Shown here: one piece after another, positions 19,431 through 28,811 of the stretch
Layout of the letters: each line of letters opens with the position of its first letter
How positions within the stretch are numbered: position 1 is the stretch's first letter
Source of the DNA: Bradyrhizobium sp. CB2312
GTDB taxonomy: Bacteria; Pseudomonadota; Alphaproteobacteria; Rhizobiales; Xanthobacteraceae
Direction of reading: 5' to 3'
Assembly (NCBI RefSeq): GCF_029714425.1
Contig: NZ_CP121668.1
Location: 9,631,501 to 9,695,500, forward strand
DNA length: 64,000 nucleotides
Notes under the pieces: model-generated
Told to the model about the DNA's origin: nothing
Databases searched by the model: none
What the model saw: the letters and a program-made list of their open reading frames with translations, nothing else
Translations under genes and position numbers: made by a program

Positions 19431-22406
19431 TCACCACGCGTAGCGCACGAGGCCCTTGCCGGCGTAGGAACGGGTGACGTTCGAGAACTCGCCCTCGAAG
19501 GTCGCCGACGCGGACCAGCCGTTCATCCAGTTCATCTGCACCGCCGCCGTGGTCAGCGCGGAATCGCGCGCCTGCGCGGCGCCGTTCACGACGAAGGCGG
19601 AGCCCGGCAGCGTCTGGAACACCGCGCCGACGGTGCGATCCGGATTGTAGTCATGCGCCCAGGCGAGCCGGCCGCGCAGGGTCATCAGCCCGCCGGCCGC
19701 GGCGAACGACTGATCCGCGCGCAGGCCAAGCTCAGTGCGGGTGCTGGTCACATCCTTGGCGGCATAGTTGAGCGCGAAGGTGTTGTTGCCGACCACCGCG
19801 AACTCCGAATAGTTCGGAAGGCTGAACATGGTGGCCTGCAGCGCCGCATAGGGCGTGAGGCCGACCCACTGCATGGCATAGCGATAGCCGCCTTCGATGC
19901 GGCCCGAGAGGGCGTTGGCATTGAACTGCGCACGCAGCTGGTCGACGCCGGCAGCGGTGACGATGCGGTTGGTGGTGACGTCCTGCCAGCCATAGGCCAG
20001 CGCGGCCGTGACATAGGCCGGTCCCGCGGTGTGACGCACGAAGGCGCCGGCCTGGAACAGGTCGGAGCGGCCCCAGCCGAGCCCGTTGACACTGAATCCG
20101 GTACCACCGCCGGCAAGCGCAAAGCCGGCGATGGTCGCGGGCGAGAAGCGATAATCAAGACCGACCGCGGTGCCATAGATGCTGCTGGTGGTGTTGTTCG
20201 AGCCCAGCGCCACATGGCCGTCGGTGGTCTGCGAGCCGCCGTAGCCGGCCGCCCACACATCCCAGCGCTGCGCAAAGCTCGCAGCCGGCGCCTTGCGGTA
20301 GATCGAGGCAAAGGCGTCGCGCGCGTCCCTGCCACGCGCGGCGTAGGCACTCGCGTTCGTCTCCTCGGCCAGCGGCGTCGCACCGGGCGTGCCGCTGCGC
20401 CCCGAGCCGAACACATCGGTCAGCAGTCCGAGGAACTGGTTCATCGCGTTGAAGGTGGTCTGCTGCGATCCCGTGCCCGATTCACCGGAGGCCTGGGTGA
20501 GACCGGCCGGCGAGAGATTGGCAAGCGCGACCGGGAGGCTGCCGGTGCGATCGAAATAGCGCGTCAGCGCGTTGGCGACGTTCTGCTGGTTGATATTGAG
20601 GCCGGAGCCGTAGCTCAGCGACAGATCGAGGAAGACGTCGTGCGGATCATAGCTCAGCACCGCCTTCAGGTTCGGCGAGAGCCCGGCAACGACCGGATTG
20701 AACTTATCGGGGAGCGTCGTCGCAGTCAGGATCTTGTAGTGCTTCGCGATCGAGCCGGTCGGGACGACCACGACCGTTGCACCGCCAAGCGTCGCCATTC
20801 CCGTCACCGCCGCAAGGCCGTTGCTGGCGCCCGAGACCTGCACCAGGTAGCTCGACGCCGACGTGAATGTGAGGTCGCCGGACACGGTGAGCGTGCCGGT
20901 CGGATTGCCCGGCGCCAGTGTACCGCCATTGACGGTGGTCGTGCCGACCGCGCCGACGCCGCCGAAGGTACCACCGCTCGCGACGGTCACGGTGCCGTTG
21001 ATGGCGCCGACGAGCAGAAGCGTACCGCCGAGCACGTTCCAGTCCTGATTGCCGGTGCCGGTCACGGTCCAGGTCGAGCTGTCGACCTTGTTGAAGGTCG
21101 CAAAGCCGGCGTACTGGAGACCGGTGCCGATGTCGCTGAGATTGAACGTATCCTTGCCGGTGCCGCCGAGCTGGAAGGCGCCGGTGCCAGAGCCAAGCAC
21201 CTGGCCCTTGATGATGCTGCCCGGGCCGAGCGTCAGCGCGCTCGGGCCGCAGCTGCAGAACTCGATCGCCGCCAGACCGGTCGCGGCGTTGATGGTGCCC
21301 GAGTTGAACACGCTTCCGCCGCCGCTCAGGTTGATGCCGACACCGCCAGTCCCGACGGTGATGGTGCCGGTATTGACGACCTGGCTGGTCGGGCTGAACG
21401 AGTTCACGCTGATGCCGACGCCGCCGGCGCCGACGGTGATCGTGCCGCTCTGGCTGATGATGGCCCGATCACCCGCCACGGAAATGCCGGCCGATGCGGT
21501 ATTCCCCGCCGTGATCGTACCGCCGTTGGTCACCTTGACATCATCGCCGAGCGCGGCGATGCCAACGCCGGCATTGCCGGCCGTGATTGAGCCAAAGTTG
21601 CTGACGGTCTGGACGTTGCCTTGCAGGAAGATGCCGGCGGCGAACTGCCCGACCGTGATCTTGCCGGTGGCGGTGTTGACGACCGTATTGTTGTTGCTGA
21701 TCGCCAGAATGCCGCCGGAGAATCCGGCGGATGAGCCGACCGTGATCGTGCCGGCATTGGTGATGGTCCCGCCGCCAAACGCAAAAATGCCCCTTGCACT
21801 GTCGCCGCCCGTGATCGTGCCCGTCTCGGCGTTGGTGATCGTGTTGTTCTGGCCCGAGAAGATGCCCGCCCCCGACGCGCCGACAGACAGCGCTCCACTG
21901 TTGGTGACGGTGTTGCTGTCGCCGACCGAGATCGCGGCACCGTTGTCACCTGTCGTGATCGTTCCGGCATTAGCGACGACGTTGTGGTCGATCACCTGGA
22001 TGCCGAGGCCGTTGTCCAGCACCGTGATGCGGCCGTTGTTGGTCACCGTGTTCGAATATCCGGCGCCGATGCCGGTCAGGCCCGAGCCAGCCGAGAGAAT
22101 GCCGTTGTTGACGACCGTGCTGGTATTGTTGACGCCGATCGAGACCGTCCCGTTGTCGTTCACGGTCGCGCCGGAGAGCACGTTGACATTGAGGCTGTCG
22201 ACCCCGACCCCGGCCTGAAAGCCATCCGCGTCCGTGCCGCTACATGTAACGGTCTGGCCGCTGATGGCCGGATCAGGCGCGCAGAGCGCGTTGGCCGGCG
22301 TCGTGCAAAGGCTGAGGCCGACGAAGACCGCCGATACGCTGAAAAGCGACGCAGCAACGGATCGGCGCAGTCGATTCTGCCGCCTCCAAAGCCCCTCGCC
22401 TTGCAC
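19431..22406 (-). CDS. Autotransporter with beta-helix passenger and C-terminal outer-membrane barrel
   Basis: 991 residues. An N-terminal signal region (arginine-rich start, then a hydrophobic core, cleavage near NALC) leads into a passenger of repeated short strands such as VTNGGTITAG, VVNTGTITVG and VFNSGTI over about residues 70-390, typical of a right-handed beta-helix. An autotransporter-associated repeat region (GGTFGGVGAVGTTTVNGGTLAPGN) is at about 470-510. The barrel domain occupies roughly the last 280 residues and ends GLVRYAW, with the terminal aromatic expected for outer-membrane insertion. No protease or lipase motif was seen, so the passenger is probably adhesive or structural. 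Confidence 0.92.
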   Translation of the reverse strand: MQGEGLWRRQNRLRRSVAASLFSVSAVFVGLSLCTTPANALCAPDPAISGQTVTCSGTDADGFQAGVGVDSLNVNVLSGATVNDNGTVSIGVNNTSTVVNNGILSAGSGLTGIGAGYSNTVTNNGRITVLDNGLGIQVIDHNVVANAGTITTGDNGAAISVGDSNTVTNSGALSVGASGAGIFSGQNNTITNAETGTITGGDSARGIFAFGGGTITNAGTITVGSSAGFSGGILAISNNNTVVNTATGKITVGQFAAGIFLQGNVQTVSNFGSITAGNAGVGIAALGDDVKVTNGGTITAGNTASAGISVAGDRAIISQSGTITVGAGGVGISVNSFSPTSQVVNTGTITVGTGGVGINLSGGGSVFNSGTINAATGLAAIEFCSCGPSALTLGPGSIIKGQVLGSGTGAFQLGGTGKDTFNLSDIGTGLQYAGFATFNKVDSSTWTVTGTGNQDWNVLGGTLLLVGAINGTVTVASGGTFGGVGAVGTTTVNGGTLAPGNPTGTLTVSGDLTFTSASSYLVQVSGASNGLAAVTGMATLGGATVVVVPTGSIAKHYKILTATTLPDKFNPVVAGLSPNLKAVLSYDPHDVFLDLSLSYGSGLNINQQNVANALTRYFDRTGSLPVALANLSPAGLTQASGESGTGSQQTTFNAMNQFLGLLTDVFGSGRSGTPGATPLAEETNASAYAARGRDARDAFASIYRKAPAASFAQRWDVWAAGYGGSQTTDGHVALGSNNTTSSIYGTAVGLDYRFSPATIAGFALAGGGTGFSVNGLGWGRSDLFQAGAFVRHTAGPAYVTAALAYGWQDVTTNRIVTAAGVDQLRAQFNANALSGRIEGGYRYAMQWVGLTPYAALQATMFSLPNYSEFAVVGNNTFALNYAAKDVTSTRTELGLRADQSFAAAGGLMTLRGRLAWAHDYNPDRTVGAVFQTLPGSAFVVNGAAQARDSALTTAAVQMNWMNGWSASATFEGEFSNVTRSYAGKGLVRYAW

Positions 22407-22657
22407 GCCACACCCCCCGTTCGCAGCAATTCCGCCGGGAACTTAGGTCATGACGAGGCTCCATAACACTACGGCAGCCTCAAAATGCGTCCGTTTGCCC
22501 TACAGCCGGGGCAGAATCCGACCGCCTTGTTGCAACCGCGCCACGCTTTTGCCGCGCAGAATGATCAATCCGCGCATGTGCGGCGTGTGCAGTCCTGTCG
22601 CAGTGTTGACCGCCGTTCACATGAACCCCGATCGTCCAAGGCGATCGCTAGCGCACC

Positions 22658-24160
22658 TCACCCATACACGAACGCCTTGTCGTCCAGATCGGTCTTCGGG
22701 ATCTCGTCCTTCTCGGTCCAGTAATCCTGGCTGTGCTGCCATTCCGGCTTGTCGCCGCGCTTCGGCAGCAGGTTCATGTTGCGCATGATGTATCCGGGGT
22801 TGAAGTTTTCCGGATCGATCCAAGGCAGGATCGGCATGTTGTGGTCCTCGGGGCGCAAGCTCACCTCGACCTTCTTCGTACCCTTCGCCTTCATGTGGCC
22901 GAGCAGCCGGCAGACGAAATCAGCGACGAGGTCGACGCGCAGCGTCCAGCTGGCGCGGAAATAGCCGAACACCCAGGCCATGTTCGGCACGCCCGTGAAC
23001 ATCATGCCGCGATAGGTGACGGTGTCGCCGAAGGCGAGCGGCTTGCCATCGATCTCGAAGGCGATGTCGCCGAGCGCCGAAAGGTTGAAGCCGGTCGCAG
23101 TAACGATGACGTCCGCTTCCAGCAGCTTGCCCGATTTCAGCTGGATCCCGTTCTCGACGAAGCACTCGATCTCGTCGGTGACGACGGAGGCCTTGCCGCT
23201 GGCGATGCCCTTGAACAGGTCGGCATCCGGCACGAAGGCGATGCGCTGCCGCCATGGCCGATAGTTCGGCGTGAAATGCGTCTCGACGTCGTAGTCCGCG
23301 CCGAGCACCGCGCTGATCTGGCCGATCAGCTCCTTCTTCACCTGCTCGGGCTTGGAGATGCAGAGCTTCGTGAACGCATCCTGCTCGAACAATATCTTGC
23401 GGCGGACGATCTCGTGAATCCAGGCCGCGTCGACCTGAAGCCGTCGCAGCTCCTCGGCGATCTCGATGGCGTTGCGGCCGAGCCGGAAATAGGTCGGCGA
23501 ACGCTGCAGCATGGTGACATGCGCGCATGTGTCGGCGATGTTCGGCACCAGCGTCGCCGCGGTCGCGCCCGAGCCGATCACGACCACCCGCTTGCCCGCG
23601 AGATCGATATCGTCAGGCCAGGTCTGCGGATGGACGATGCGGCCCTTGAAACGATCCATGCCCTTCCATTCCGGTGTGTAGCCTTCGGAATGGCGATAAT
23701 AACCCTGGCACATCCAGAGGAAATTCGCGGTGAAGGTCTTTGACTCCCCGGTGTCGGTGGTGACCGCCTCGATGGTCCAGAGATTCTGCTCGCTCGACCA
23801 GCTCGCCGAGTTGATCTTGTGCTTGTAGCGGATATGCCGGGCGATATCGTTGTCGTCGATCACCTCTTTCATGTAGGTGAGGATTTCTTCGGCGGTCGCG
23901 ATCGGCGGGCCGACCCAAGGCTTGAAGCTGTAGCCGAAGGTGTGGAGGTCGCTGTCGGAGCGAATGCCGGGATAGCGATGCGTGCTCCAGGTGCCGCCGA
24001 ACGTCGCCTGCGTTTCCAGGATGACGTAGCTCGTGCCCGGAAGCTGCTTGGTGAGATGGTAAGCGCTGCCGATGCCGGAGATGCCGGCGCCGACGATCAG
24101 CACGTCGAAATGTTGAGAGGCCTGCTTGGCCGTGGCGTGACTGCGAACAGCGACATTCAT
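22658..24160 (-). CDS. Flavin-containing monooxygenase, Baeyer-Villiger type
   Basis: 500 residues from ATG 24160. The FAD Rossmann motif GAGISGIGSAYHL is near residue 23 and a second dinucleotide site GSGATAATLVP (NADPH) near 190. Between them is FKGRIVHPQTWP, which fits the type I Baeyer-Villiger fingerprint FxGxxxHxxxWP exactly. Other shared motifs are RYPGIRSDSDLHTFGYSFKPW and the late VTATGFNLSALG. It would insert oxygen into a ketone, or act as an N-/S-monooxygenase, using NADPH and O2. The nearest neighbours show no shared pathway, so its substrate is unknown. Confidence 0.92.
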   Translation of the reverse strand: MNVAVRSHATAKQASQHFDVLIVGAGISGIGSAYHLTKQLPGTSYVILETQATFGGTWSTHRYPGIRSDSDLHTFGYSFKPWVGPPIATAEEILTYMKEVIDDNDIARHIRYKHKINSASWSSEQNLWTIEAVTTDTGESKTFTANFLWMCQGYYRHSEGYTPEWKGMDRFKGRIVHPQTWPDDIDLAGKRVVVIGSGATAATLVPNIADTCAHVTMLQRSPTYFRLGRNAIEIAEELRRLQVDAAWIHEIVRRKILFEQDAFTKLCISKPEQVKKELIGQISAVLGADYDVETHFTPNYRPWRQRIAFVPDADLFKGIASGKASVVTDEIECFVENGIQLKSGKLLEADVIVTATGFNLSALGDIAFEIDGKPLAFGDTVTYRGMMFTGVPNMAWVFGYFRASWTLRVDLVADFVCRLLGHMKAKGTKKVEVSLRPEDHNMPILPWIDPENFNPGYIMRNMNLLPKRGDKPEWQHSQDYWTEKDEIPKTDLDDKAFVYG

Positions 24161-24284
24161 TGTTGCTTCTATGCCTTGCTTGTTTTTGTGGCCGCCCTTG
24201 ATGGACGACGCGTTTCCTCCGCGACGGGCATGGTCGCCCACCGCGCTTCCGCATTAAAATGACATAGATCAATTCGCGATCAAA

Positions 24285-25040
24285 CTACAACGCCGCGCCC
24301 CAGCTCCGCGCGGTCTGCAAGATCCAGTCGCGATAGAGCGTGAGCGGCGTGACGCCGGTCAAGCCGCCGCAGCCGGCGGCGCCATTCGGTCCTGTGGACC
24401 AGCTGATGAGACCGACAAGCACGGGACCGCTCGGCTTGTCCTCGAACACGGGCCCGCCGGAATCGCCGGTGCAGGCGCCGATTCCGTCGCGAACACCGTT
24501 GGTTACGGGATCGACCAGGCGAATCTGAAGCGTGCCGGGCTGACCTGTCGCGACGAGACCGGCAACGCGTGTGGTGCCGCCGCTCTTGCCGTCACCGCGC
24601 ACCGTGACACCGATGCCGGCGATGACGAAGCGGCCGCCGACCTGGATTGGAATATTCGGCGCACCGACCACGACCGTCGATTTTCCCTTGAGTGGAATAT
24701 CGAGTTGCAACAGCGCCACGTCGGCAGTGGCGCGGTGCGCCTGCATCGCCTGCATGTTGAAGCTCGGATGGATCGCGACGGTGCGCACGTTCAGCAATTG
24801 CGGTGCACCGTCGGTGCCGCGATCAACGATCTTGTAGTCCGCGCCCGGCTGCACGCAGTGCGCCACCGTCAGCACGATTTTCGGCGCGATCAGGCTGCCG
24901 GTGCAGAAATTGCCGCGCGAGCCCACTATGGTAATGACCGCGCGCGCAACGCCGTCGGCCTGCGGCGTGCCGCCGCCGACGATGGCGTGAGCGGGGGTGG
25001 CGAGCAGAGCGGCAATGATGAGGGCTGCAAGCTTCTTCAT
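24285..25040 (-). CDS. Secreted trypsin-like serine protease
   Basis: 251 residues with a signal peptide (KKLAALIIAALLATPAHA) followed directly by IVGGG, the classic activated trypsin N-terminus. The catalytic triad is complete: His61 in LTVAHCV, Asp107 in TADVALLQL and Ser194 in TGDSGGPVF. Cysteine pairs flank the histidine (FCTG ... HCV) and the serine (GACTGDSGGP). Signal peptidase would expose the Ile N-terminus, so it may need no separate zymogen step. It lies upstream of the monooxygenase gene on the same strand, 124 bases apart; an operon is possible but unsupported. Confidence 0.93.
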   Translation of the reverse strand: MKKLAALIIAALLATPAHAIVGGGTPQADGVARAVITIVGSRGNFCTGSLIAPKIVLTVAHCVQPGADYKIVDRGTDGAPQLLNVRTVAIHPSFNMQAMQAHRATADVALLQLDIPLKGKSTVVVGAPNIPIQVGGRFVIAGIGVTVRGDGKSGGTTRVAGLVATGQPGTLQIRLVDPVTNGVRDGIGACTGDSGGPVFEDKPSGPVLVGLISWSTGPNGAAGCGGLTGVTPLTLYRDWILQTARSWGAAL

Positions 25041-25146
25041 GGAACACGTATTGGAGCGGAGCCGATGCGGCGCGGATTGCTTCGGACTGGTCCTTGCCGA
25101 TAGCGCATGCTAGCGCTCTTGGAAAGGAATTGACGAGGGCAGGACA

Positions 25147-25782
25147 GTGGCGATCGAGGCAGTGATCTTTGATTTTGGCGGCGTTTTGACCAGCTCGCCG
25201 TTCGAGGCGTTCACGCGGTTCGAGACCGAGCGCGGATTGCCTGCCGACATCATCCGCCGCACCAACGCTGCCAATCACCTCGAAAACGCCTGGGCCAGGT
25301 TCGAGCGGGCCGAGGTCGATATCGACACCTTCGATGCCTTGTTCGCGGAGGAGTCACGCGCACTCGGCGCGGAAGTGCGCGGCCGCGACGTGCTGCCGCT
25401 GCTCCAGGGCGATCTGCGCCCCGAGATGGTCGAGGCGCTCAAGCGTATCAAGGCGCAATTCAAGACCGGCTGCATCACCAACAATCTGCCGGCCAACGCG
25501 ATCGGCAGCATGACCGGACGCTCGCTCTACATTGCCGAGGTGATGGTGCTGTTCGACCATGTGATCGAATCCGCCAAGATCGGCCTGCGCAAGCCCGACC
25601 CGCGCATCTACCAGCTGATGGTGGAGACGCTGAAGGTTGATCCGAAGACCTGCGTCTATCTCGACGACCTCGGCGTCAATCTGAAACCGGCGCGCGAGAT
25701 GGGCATGACCACGATCAAGGTCGCCAATGGCGCGCAGGCGATCCGGGAGCTCGAGGCGGCGACAGGGTTAAAGCTGGCCTAG
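25147..25782 (+). CDS. HAD-superfamily hydrolase (subfamily IA, ACAD10/sEH phosphatase-like)
   Basis: 211 residues starting at GTG 25147. HAD motif I is DFGGVLTS, with Gly instead of the second Asp as in several phosphatase-like members; motif II is the TNNLP region (GCITNNLPAN); motif III and IV are KIGLRKPDPRIY and VYLDDLGVNLKPA. The alpha-helical cap lies at about 15-90. Likely a small-molecule phosphatase; its substrate is unknown. It is convergent with mtnA, but no link to methionine salvage can be shown. Confidence 0.88.
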   Translation: MAIEAVIFDFGGVLTSSPFEAFTRFETERGLPADIIRRTNAANHLENAWARFERAEVDIDTFDALFAEESRALGAEVRGRDVLPLLQGDLRPEMVEALKRIKAQFKTGCITNNLPANAIGSMTGRSLYIAEVMVLFDHVIESAKIGLRKPDPRIYQLMVETLKVDPKTCVYLDDLGVNLKPAREMGMTTIKVANGAQAIRELEAATGLKLA

Positions 25783-25794
25783 TTCACAAATGCC

Positions 25795-25870
25795 GTAGGG
25801 TGGGCAAAGCGCAGCGTGCCCACCACTAGCAGATGGTGGGCACGGCGCTTCGCGCCTTTGCCCACCCTAC
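25795..25870. repeat. Interspersed palindromic repeat, family C
   Basis: GTAGGGTGGGCAAAGCGCAGCGTGCCCACC, short loop, GGTGGGCACGGCGCTTCGCGCCTTTGCCCACCCTAC. Lies between the convergent HAD and mtnA genes. Confidence 0.88.
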
Positions 25871-25875
25871 AGCAC

Positions 25876-26982
25876 CTACTCCGCGGCAGCAGCGATCCGC
25901 TCCGGAAACGCAGCTGCCAGCGCGGCTCGATCCGGCTTCAACACGCCGCGCTCGGTGATCAGGCCCGTCACCAGCCGCGCGGGCGTCACGTCGAAGGCAT
26001 AGTTCGCCACCGGTGAGCCCTCTGGCACGATGCGGACCGTCTCCAGTCTTCCATCCGCGGTGCGGCCGGTCATGTCGGTGACCTCGGTGCCGCTGCGCTG
26101 CTCGATCGGGATGTCGCGGATGCCGTCATCGACGGCGAAATCGATGGTTGGCGACGGCAGTGCGACGTAGAACGGCACGCCGTTGTCATGCGCGGCAAGC
26201 GCCTTCAGATAAGTGCCGATCTTGTTGCAGACATCGCCATTGGCGGCGACGCGGTCGGTGCCGACGATGGCGAGATCGACCATGCCGTGCTGCATCAGAT
26301 GTCCGCCGGTGTTGTCGGGGATCACGGTGTGCGGCACGCCGTGATGGCCGAGCTCCCACGCTGTCAGCGAGGCGCCCTGATTACGCGGGCGCGTCTCGTC
26401 GACCCAGACATGGACCTTGATGCCACGCTCATGCGCGAGATAGATCGGCGCCGTCGCCGTGCCCCAATCGACGGTCGCGAGCCAGCCGGCATTGCAATGA
26501 GTGAGCACGTTGACCGTTTCGCCCGGCTTCTTCGCCGCGATCGCCTCGATCAGCTTCAGGCCGTTGCCGGCGATGCCGCGGTTGATCTCGACATCCTGCT
26601 CGACGATCTCGTCGGCGCGCGCATAGGCGGCTTCCGCCCGCTCAACCGGATCGATCGGTTCGAGCGTCGCGCGCATCTCGTCGAGCGCCCATTTCAGATT
26701 GATCGCGGTCGGCCGCGCCACGACGAGTGTGTCGTAGGCGCGCTTCAGGCCGGCATCGGAGGCGTCCTCGCGCATCGCAAGCGCCATGCCATAGGCCGCG
26801 GTGGCACCGATCAGCGGCGCGCCGCGCACCAGCATGTCGCCGATGGCGACGGCCGCGTCCTCGCACGACGTCAGCTTCGCAATGACGAACTCGTGCGGCA
26901 GCCGGCGCTGGTCGATCGCGCCGACCGACCAGCCGTCGCGCTCGCGCCAGATGCTGCGGAAATGCTTGCCGTCGACCTTCAT
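25876..26982 (-). CDS. mtnA: S-methyl-5-thioribose-1-phosphate isomerase
   Basis: 368 residues, the normal family length. Family blocks: [18 protein letters not shown] near residue 53, [17 protein letters not shown] with the conserved cysteine near 163, [18 protein letters not shown] and [18 protein letters not shown] near 245, where the catalytic Asp lies. It isomerises methylthioribose-1-phosphate to methylthioribulose-1-phosphate in methionine salvage. It follows mtnP on the same strand after about 30 bases, a two-gene operon. Later salvage genes are not in the window. Confidence 0.95.
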   Translation of the reverse strand: MKVDGKHFRSIWRERDGWSVGAIDQRRLPHEFVIAKLTSCEDAAVAIGDMLVRGAPLIGATAAYGMALAMREDASDAGLKRAYDTLVVARPTAINLKWALDEMRATLEPIDPVERAEAAYARADEIVEQDVEINRGIAGNGLKLIEAIAAKKPGETVNVLTHCNAGWLATVDWGTATAPIYLAHERGIKVHVWVDETRPRNQGASLTAWELGHHGVPHTVIPDNTGGHLMQHGMVDLAIVGTDRVAANGDVCNKIGTYLKALAAHDNGVPFYVALPSPTIDFAVDDGIRDIPIEQRSGTEVTDMTGRTADGRLETVRIVPEGSPVANYAFDVTPARLVTGLITERGVLKPDRAALAAAFPERIAAAAE

Positions 26983-27012
26983 GGCGTTCTGCCTTTTCGT
27001 TCTTCTTGCGTC

Positions 27013-27888
27013 TCAGCCGCGCAGGATGCGCCCGGCCACAGCGTCGAGCTTCTTCAGCAGCTCGGGATCGCGCGCCTCGGGCGCGGTGATCAGCGCGGTG
27101 TCGAGCGCGCGGTCCGAGCCGATCGGGCACGGCTCGTGCTCGCGCGGAAAATCCTTTGCCAGCCGCGCCACCAGCGCCTTGGCCTTGTCGGCGTTCGAGC
27201 TCAGCACGCGGATGATGTCCTGCACGGTGACGGCGTCGTGATCGGGATGCCAACAGTCGAAATCGGTCACCATCGCGACGGTGGCGTAGCAGATCTCGGC
27301 CTCGCGGGCGAGTTTTGCTTCGGGCATGTTGGTCATCCCGATCACGGAATAGCCCAGCGTCTTGTAGGTCATGCTCTCCGCATAGGTGGAGAATTGCGGG
27401 CCCTCCATGCAGACATAGGTGCCGCCGCGCGCGATCGCGATGCCCTCGGCTTCGGCCGCCGCCGCAAGATGGATGCGCAAGCGCGGCGAGACCGGATGCG
27501 CCATCGACACATGGGCGACGCAGCCCCGGCCGAAGAAAGAGCTCTCGCGCTTGTGGGTGCGGTCGACGAACTGATCGACGAGAACGAACGTGCCCGGCGG
27601 CAGTTCCTCTTTGAACGAGCCGCAGGCCGAGAGCGAGATCAGGTCGGAGACCCCGGCGCGCTTCAGCACGTCGATATTGGCGCGATAGTTGATGTCGGAG
27701 GGCGACAGCCGGTGGCCCTTATCGTGCCGCGGCAGGAACACGATGGGCAGGCCGGCGATGGAGCCACGCCGGAGCGGCGCCGACGGCTCGCCCCAGGGGC
27801 TCTTGATCACCTCTTCGTGTGCGCCTTCGAGGCCCGGCAGATCGTAGATGCCGGAGCCGCCGATGATGCCCAATACCGCTTGCGCCAT
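27013..27888 (-). CDS. mtnP: S-methyl-5'-thioadenosine phosphorylase
   Basis: 291 residues. Starts with LGIIGGSGIYDLPGLE, the nucleoside-phosphorylase phosphate loop, followed by LPRHDKGHRLSPSDINYRANI, and the purine-binding segment CMEGPQFSTYAES. The C-terminal half has IGMTNMPEAKLAREAEICYA and TDFDCWH. It splits methylthioadenosine into adenine and methylthioribose-1-phosphate, the substrate of the mtnA product encoded just downstream. Because MTA comes from polyamine and homoserine-lactone synthesis, expression is probably constitutive; no riboswitch was recognised upstream. Confidence 0.95.
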   Translation of the reverse strand: MAQAVLGIIGGSGIYDLPGLEGAHEEVIKSPWGEPSAPLRRGSIAGLPIVFLPRHDKGHRLSPSDINYRANIDVLKRAGVSDLISLSACGSFKEELPPGTFVLVDQFVDRTHKRESSFFGRGCVAHVSMAHPVSPRLRIHLAAAAEAEGIAIARGGTYVCMEGPQFSTYAESMTYKTLGYSVIGMTNMPEAKLAREAEICYATVAMVTDFDCWHPDHDAVTVQDIIRVLSSNADKAKALVARLAKDFPREHEPCPIGSDRALDTALITAPEARDPELLKKLDAVAGRILRG

Positions 27889-28015
27889 GCCTGCTCCACC
27901 CTGTTCGCTACGTGCGACATGGTTAAGCTATGCCAGTTTTGCGGCGGTTTTGGAACGGGGATAGTCGGGGGATGGCGGCGCTGTGAGAAGCGGTGGTGCC
28001 GGCCTCACACTCAGC

Positions 28016-28159
28016 GTCGTCCCTGCCTAGTGCGCAATTGCGCACGGCGCAGGGACCCATACTGCGGCATCTATCGAGGTGGTCGGTCGCAGTCCTGAAC
28101 GACCAGTCTTCGCCAAACGTCTCCCTGGGGTTATGGGTCCCTGCGTTCGCAGGGACGAC
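28016..28159. repeat. Interspersed inverted repeat, family F (GTCGTCCCTGC...GCAGGGACGAC)
   Basis: Outer arms GTCGTCCCTGC and GCAGGGACGAC with inner GCAGGGACCCATA / TTATGGGTCCCTGC. It contains a 16-base perfect palindrome GTGCGCAATTGCGCAC (28030-28045). Short relics of the same family are near 31990 and 42298. Confidence 0.75.
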
Positions 28160-28181
28160 GCCGGGGGGGGTTGCAGCCTAG

Positions 28182-28454
28182 TTAAGCCGCGGTCGCCAGC
28201 TTCAGCTGGGTCGCAACCATGCGCTCCAGCGTATCGACGGACTGGAAATTCTCCGGCGTGATCTCGGCTTGCGGAATGGTGAAGTCGAACTCGGCTTCGA
28301 CGCCGAGCATCAGATTGACCATGTCCATCGAGGTCAGGCCGACGTCGACGAGCTTCGCCTGTGGCGTGACATCAGCGCTCAGCGAATTCTGCTCGAGGAT
28401 GCCCTTCACCAGCTTGATGATGCGATTGCGCAAATCGGTATCGAAGGCCTGCAT
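28182..28454 (-). CDS. Small acyl/aminoacyl carrier protein
   Basis: 90 residues from ATG 28454; another in-frame ATG at 28475 would add 7 residues. The phosphopantetheine site is DVGLTSMDMVNLML, with the modifiable serine in LTS near residue 39. The rest is a helical acidic carrier-protein fold. It is divergent from the acyl-CoA dehydrogenase-like gene and 1.6 kb from the amino acid:[carrier protein] ligase. From what is known of those ligases in Bradyrhizobium, a free-standing carrier protein encoded nearby is the acceptor, so this protein is the probable aminoacyl carrier. Confidence 0.9.
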   Translation of the reverse strand: MQAFDTDLRNRIIKLVKGILEQNSLSADVTPQAKLVDVGLTSMDMVNLMLGVEAEFDFTIPQAEITPENFQSVDTLERMVATQLKLATAA

Positions 28455-28475
28455 CGGTAAATTCCCATCTGTCAT

Positions 28476-28811
28476 CAAAGGTCGGACCGGTCGCCGGCTA
28501 CGATGGGCACGGCCAGCCGATCTCGCAATGGGCGTCACCCTTACTTCGCGTTTCTTAGTAAACGATGACTCAGATTGTCTGGAATTCGCCCTTCTTCCAG
28601 AACCCTAACGCGACCTTCGAATTTCCGGCGACGCAAACAACCCGACTTTAACTGTCCATTCGGAATTGGGCTTCGTTTACCCTCTATTTCATCGACGAAT
28701 TTGAATTAAATCCCTAGCCTCTCCCACAAGCAAAGATGATCGGAGGATCGCGCCAAGCGGCATCGCGAATGATGCCGGCGATCCTGAACGACAAACCGGA
28801 GGCGGACGAGT
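28476..28811. other. Divergent intergenic region of the carrier-protein cluster
   Basis: 336 bases, more AT-rich than the surroundings near 28600-28720, with no gene. It must hold promoters for both directions. One inverted repeat stands out: TCTGGAA (28578-28584) and TTCCAGA (28595-28601) separated by 10 bases, a candidate operator. No sigma-factor sites could be assigned with confidence. Confidence 0.45.

Noticed and set aside
19353..21590. 745-codon plus-strand frame opposite the autotransporter gene
   Set aside because: Composition and lack of motifs show a shadow; the minus strand has signal peptide, beta-helix repeats and barrel.
21049..22218. Pro/Val/Met-rich plus-strand frame opposite the passenger repeats
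   Set aside because: Repetitive only because it mirrors the beta-helix repeats on the coding strand.
27889..28015. SAM-related riboswitch upstream of mtnP
   Set aside because: The leader was read for the conserved cores of known SAM riboswitches and none could be recognised.
28030..28045. 16-base perfect palindrome GTGCGCAATTGCGCAC as a regulator binding site
   Set aside because: It lies inside the family F inverted-repeat element, so its symmetry is explained by the repeat.
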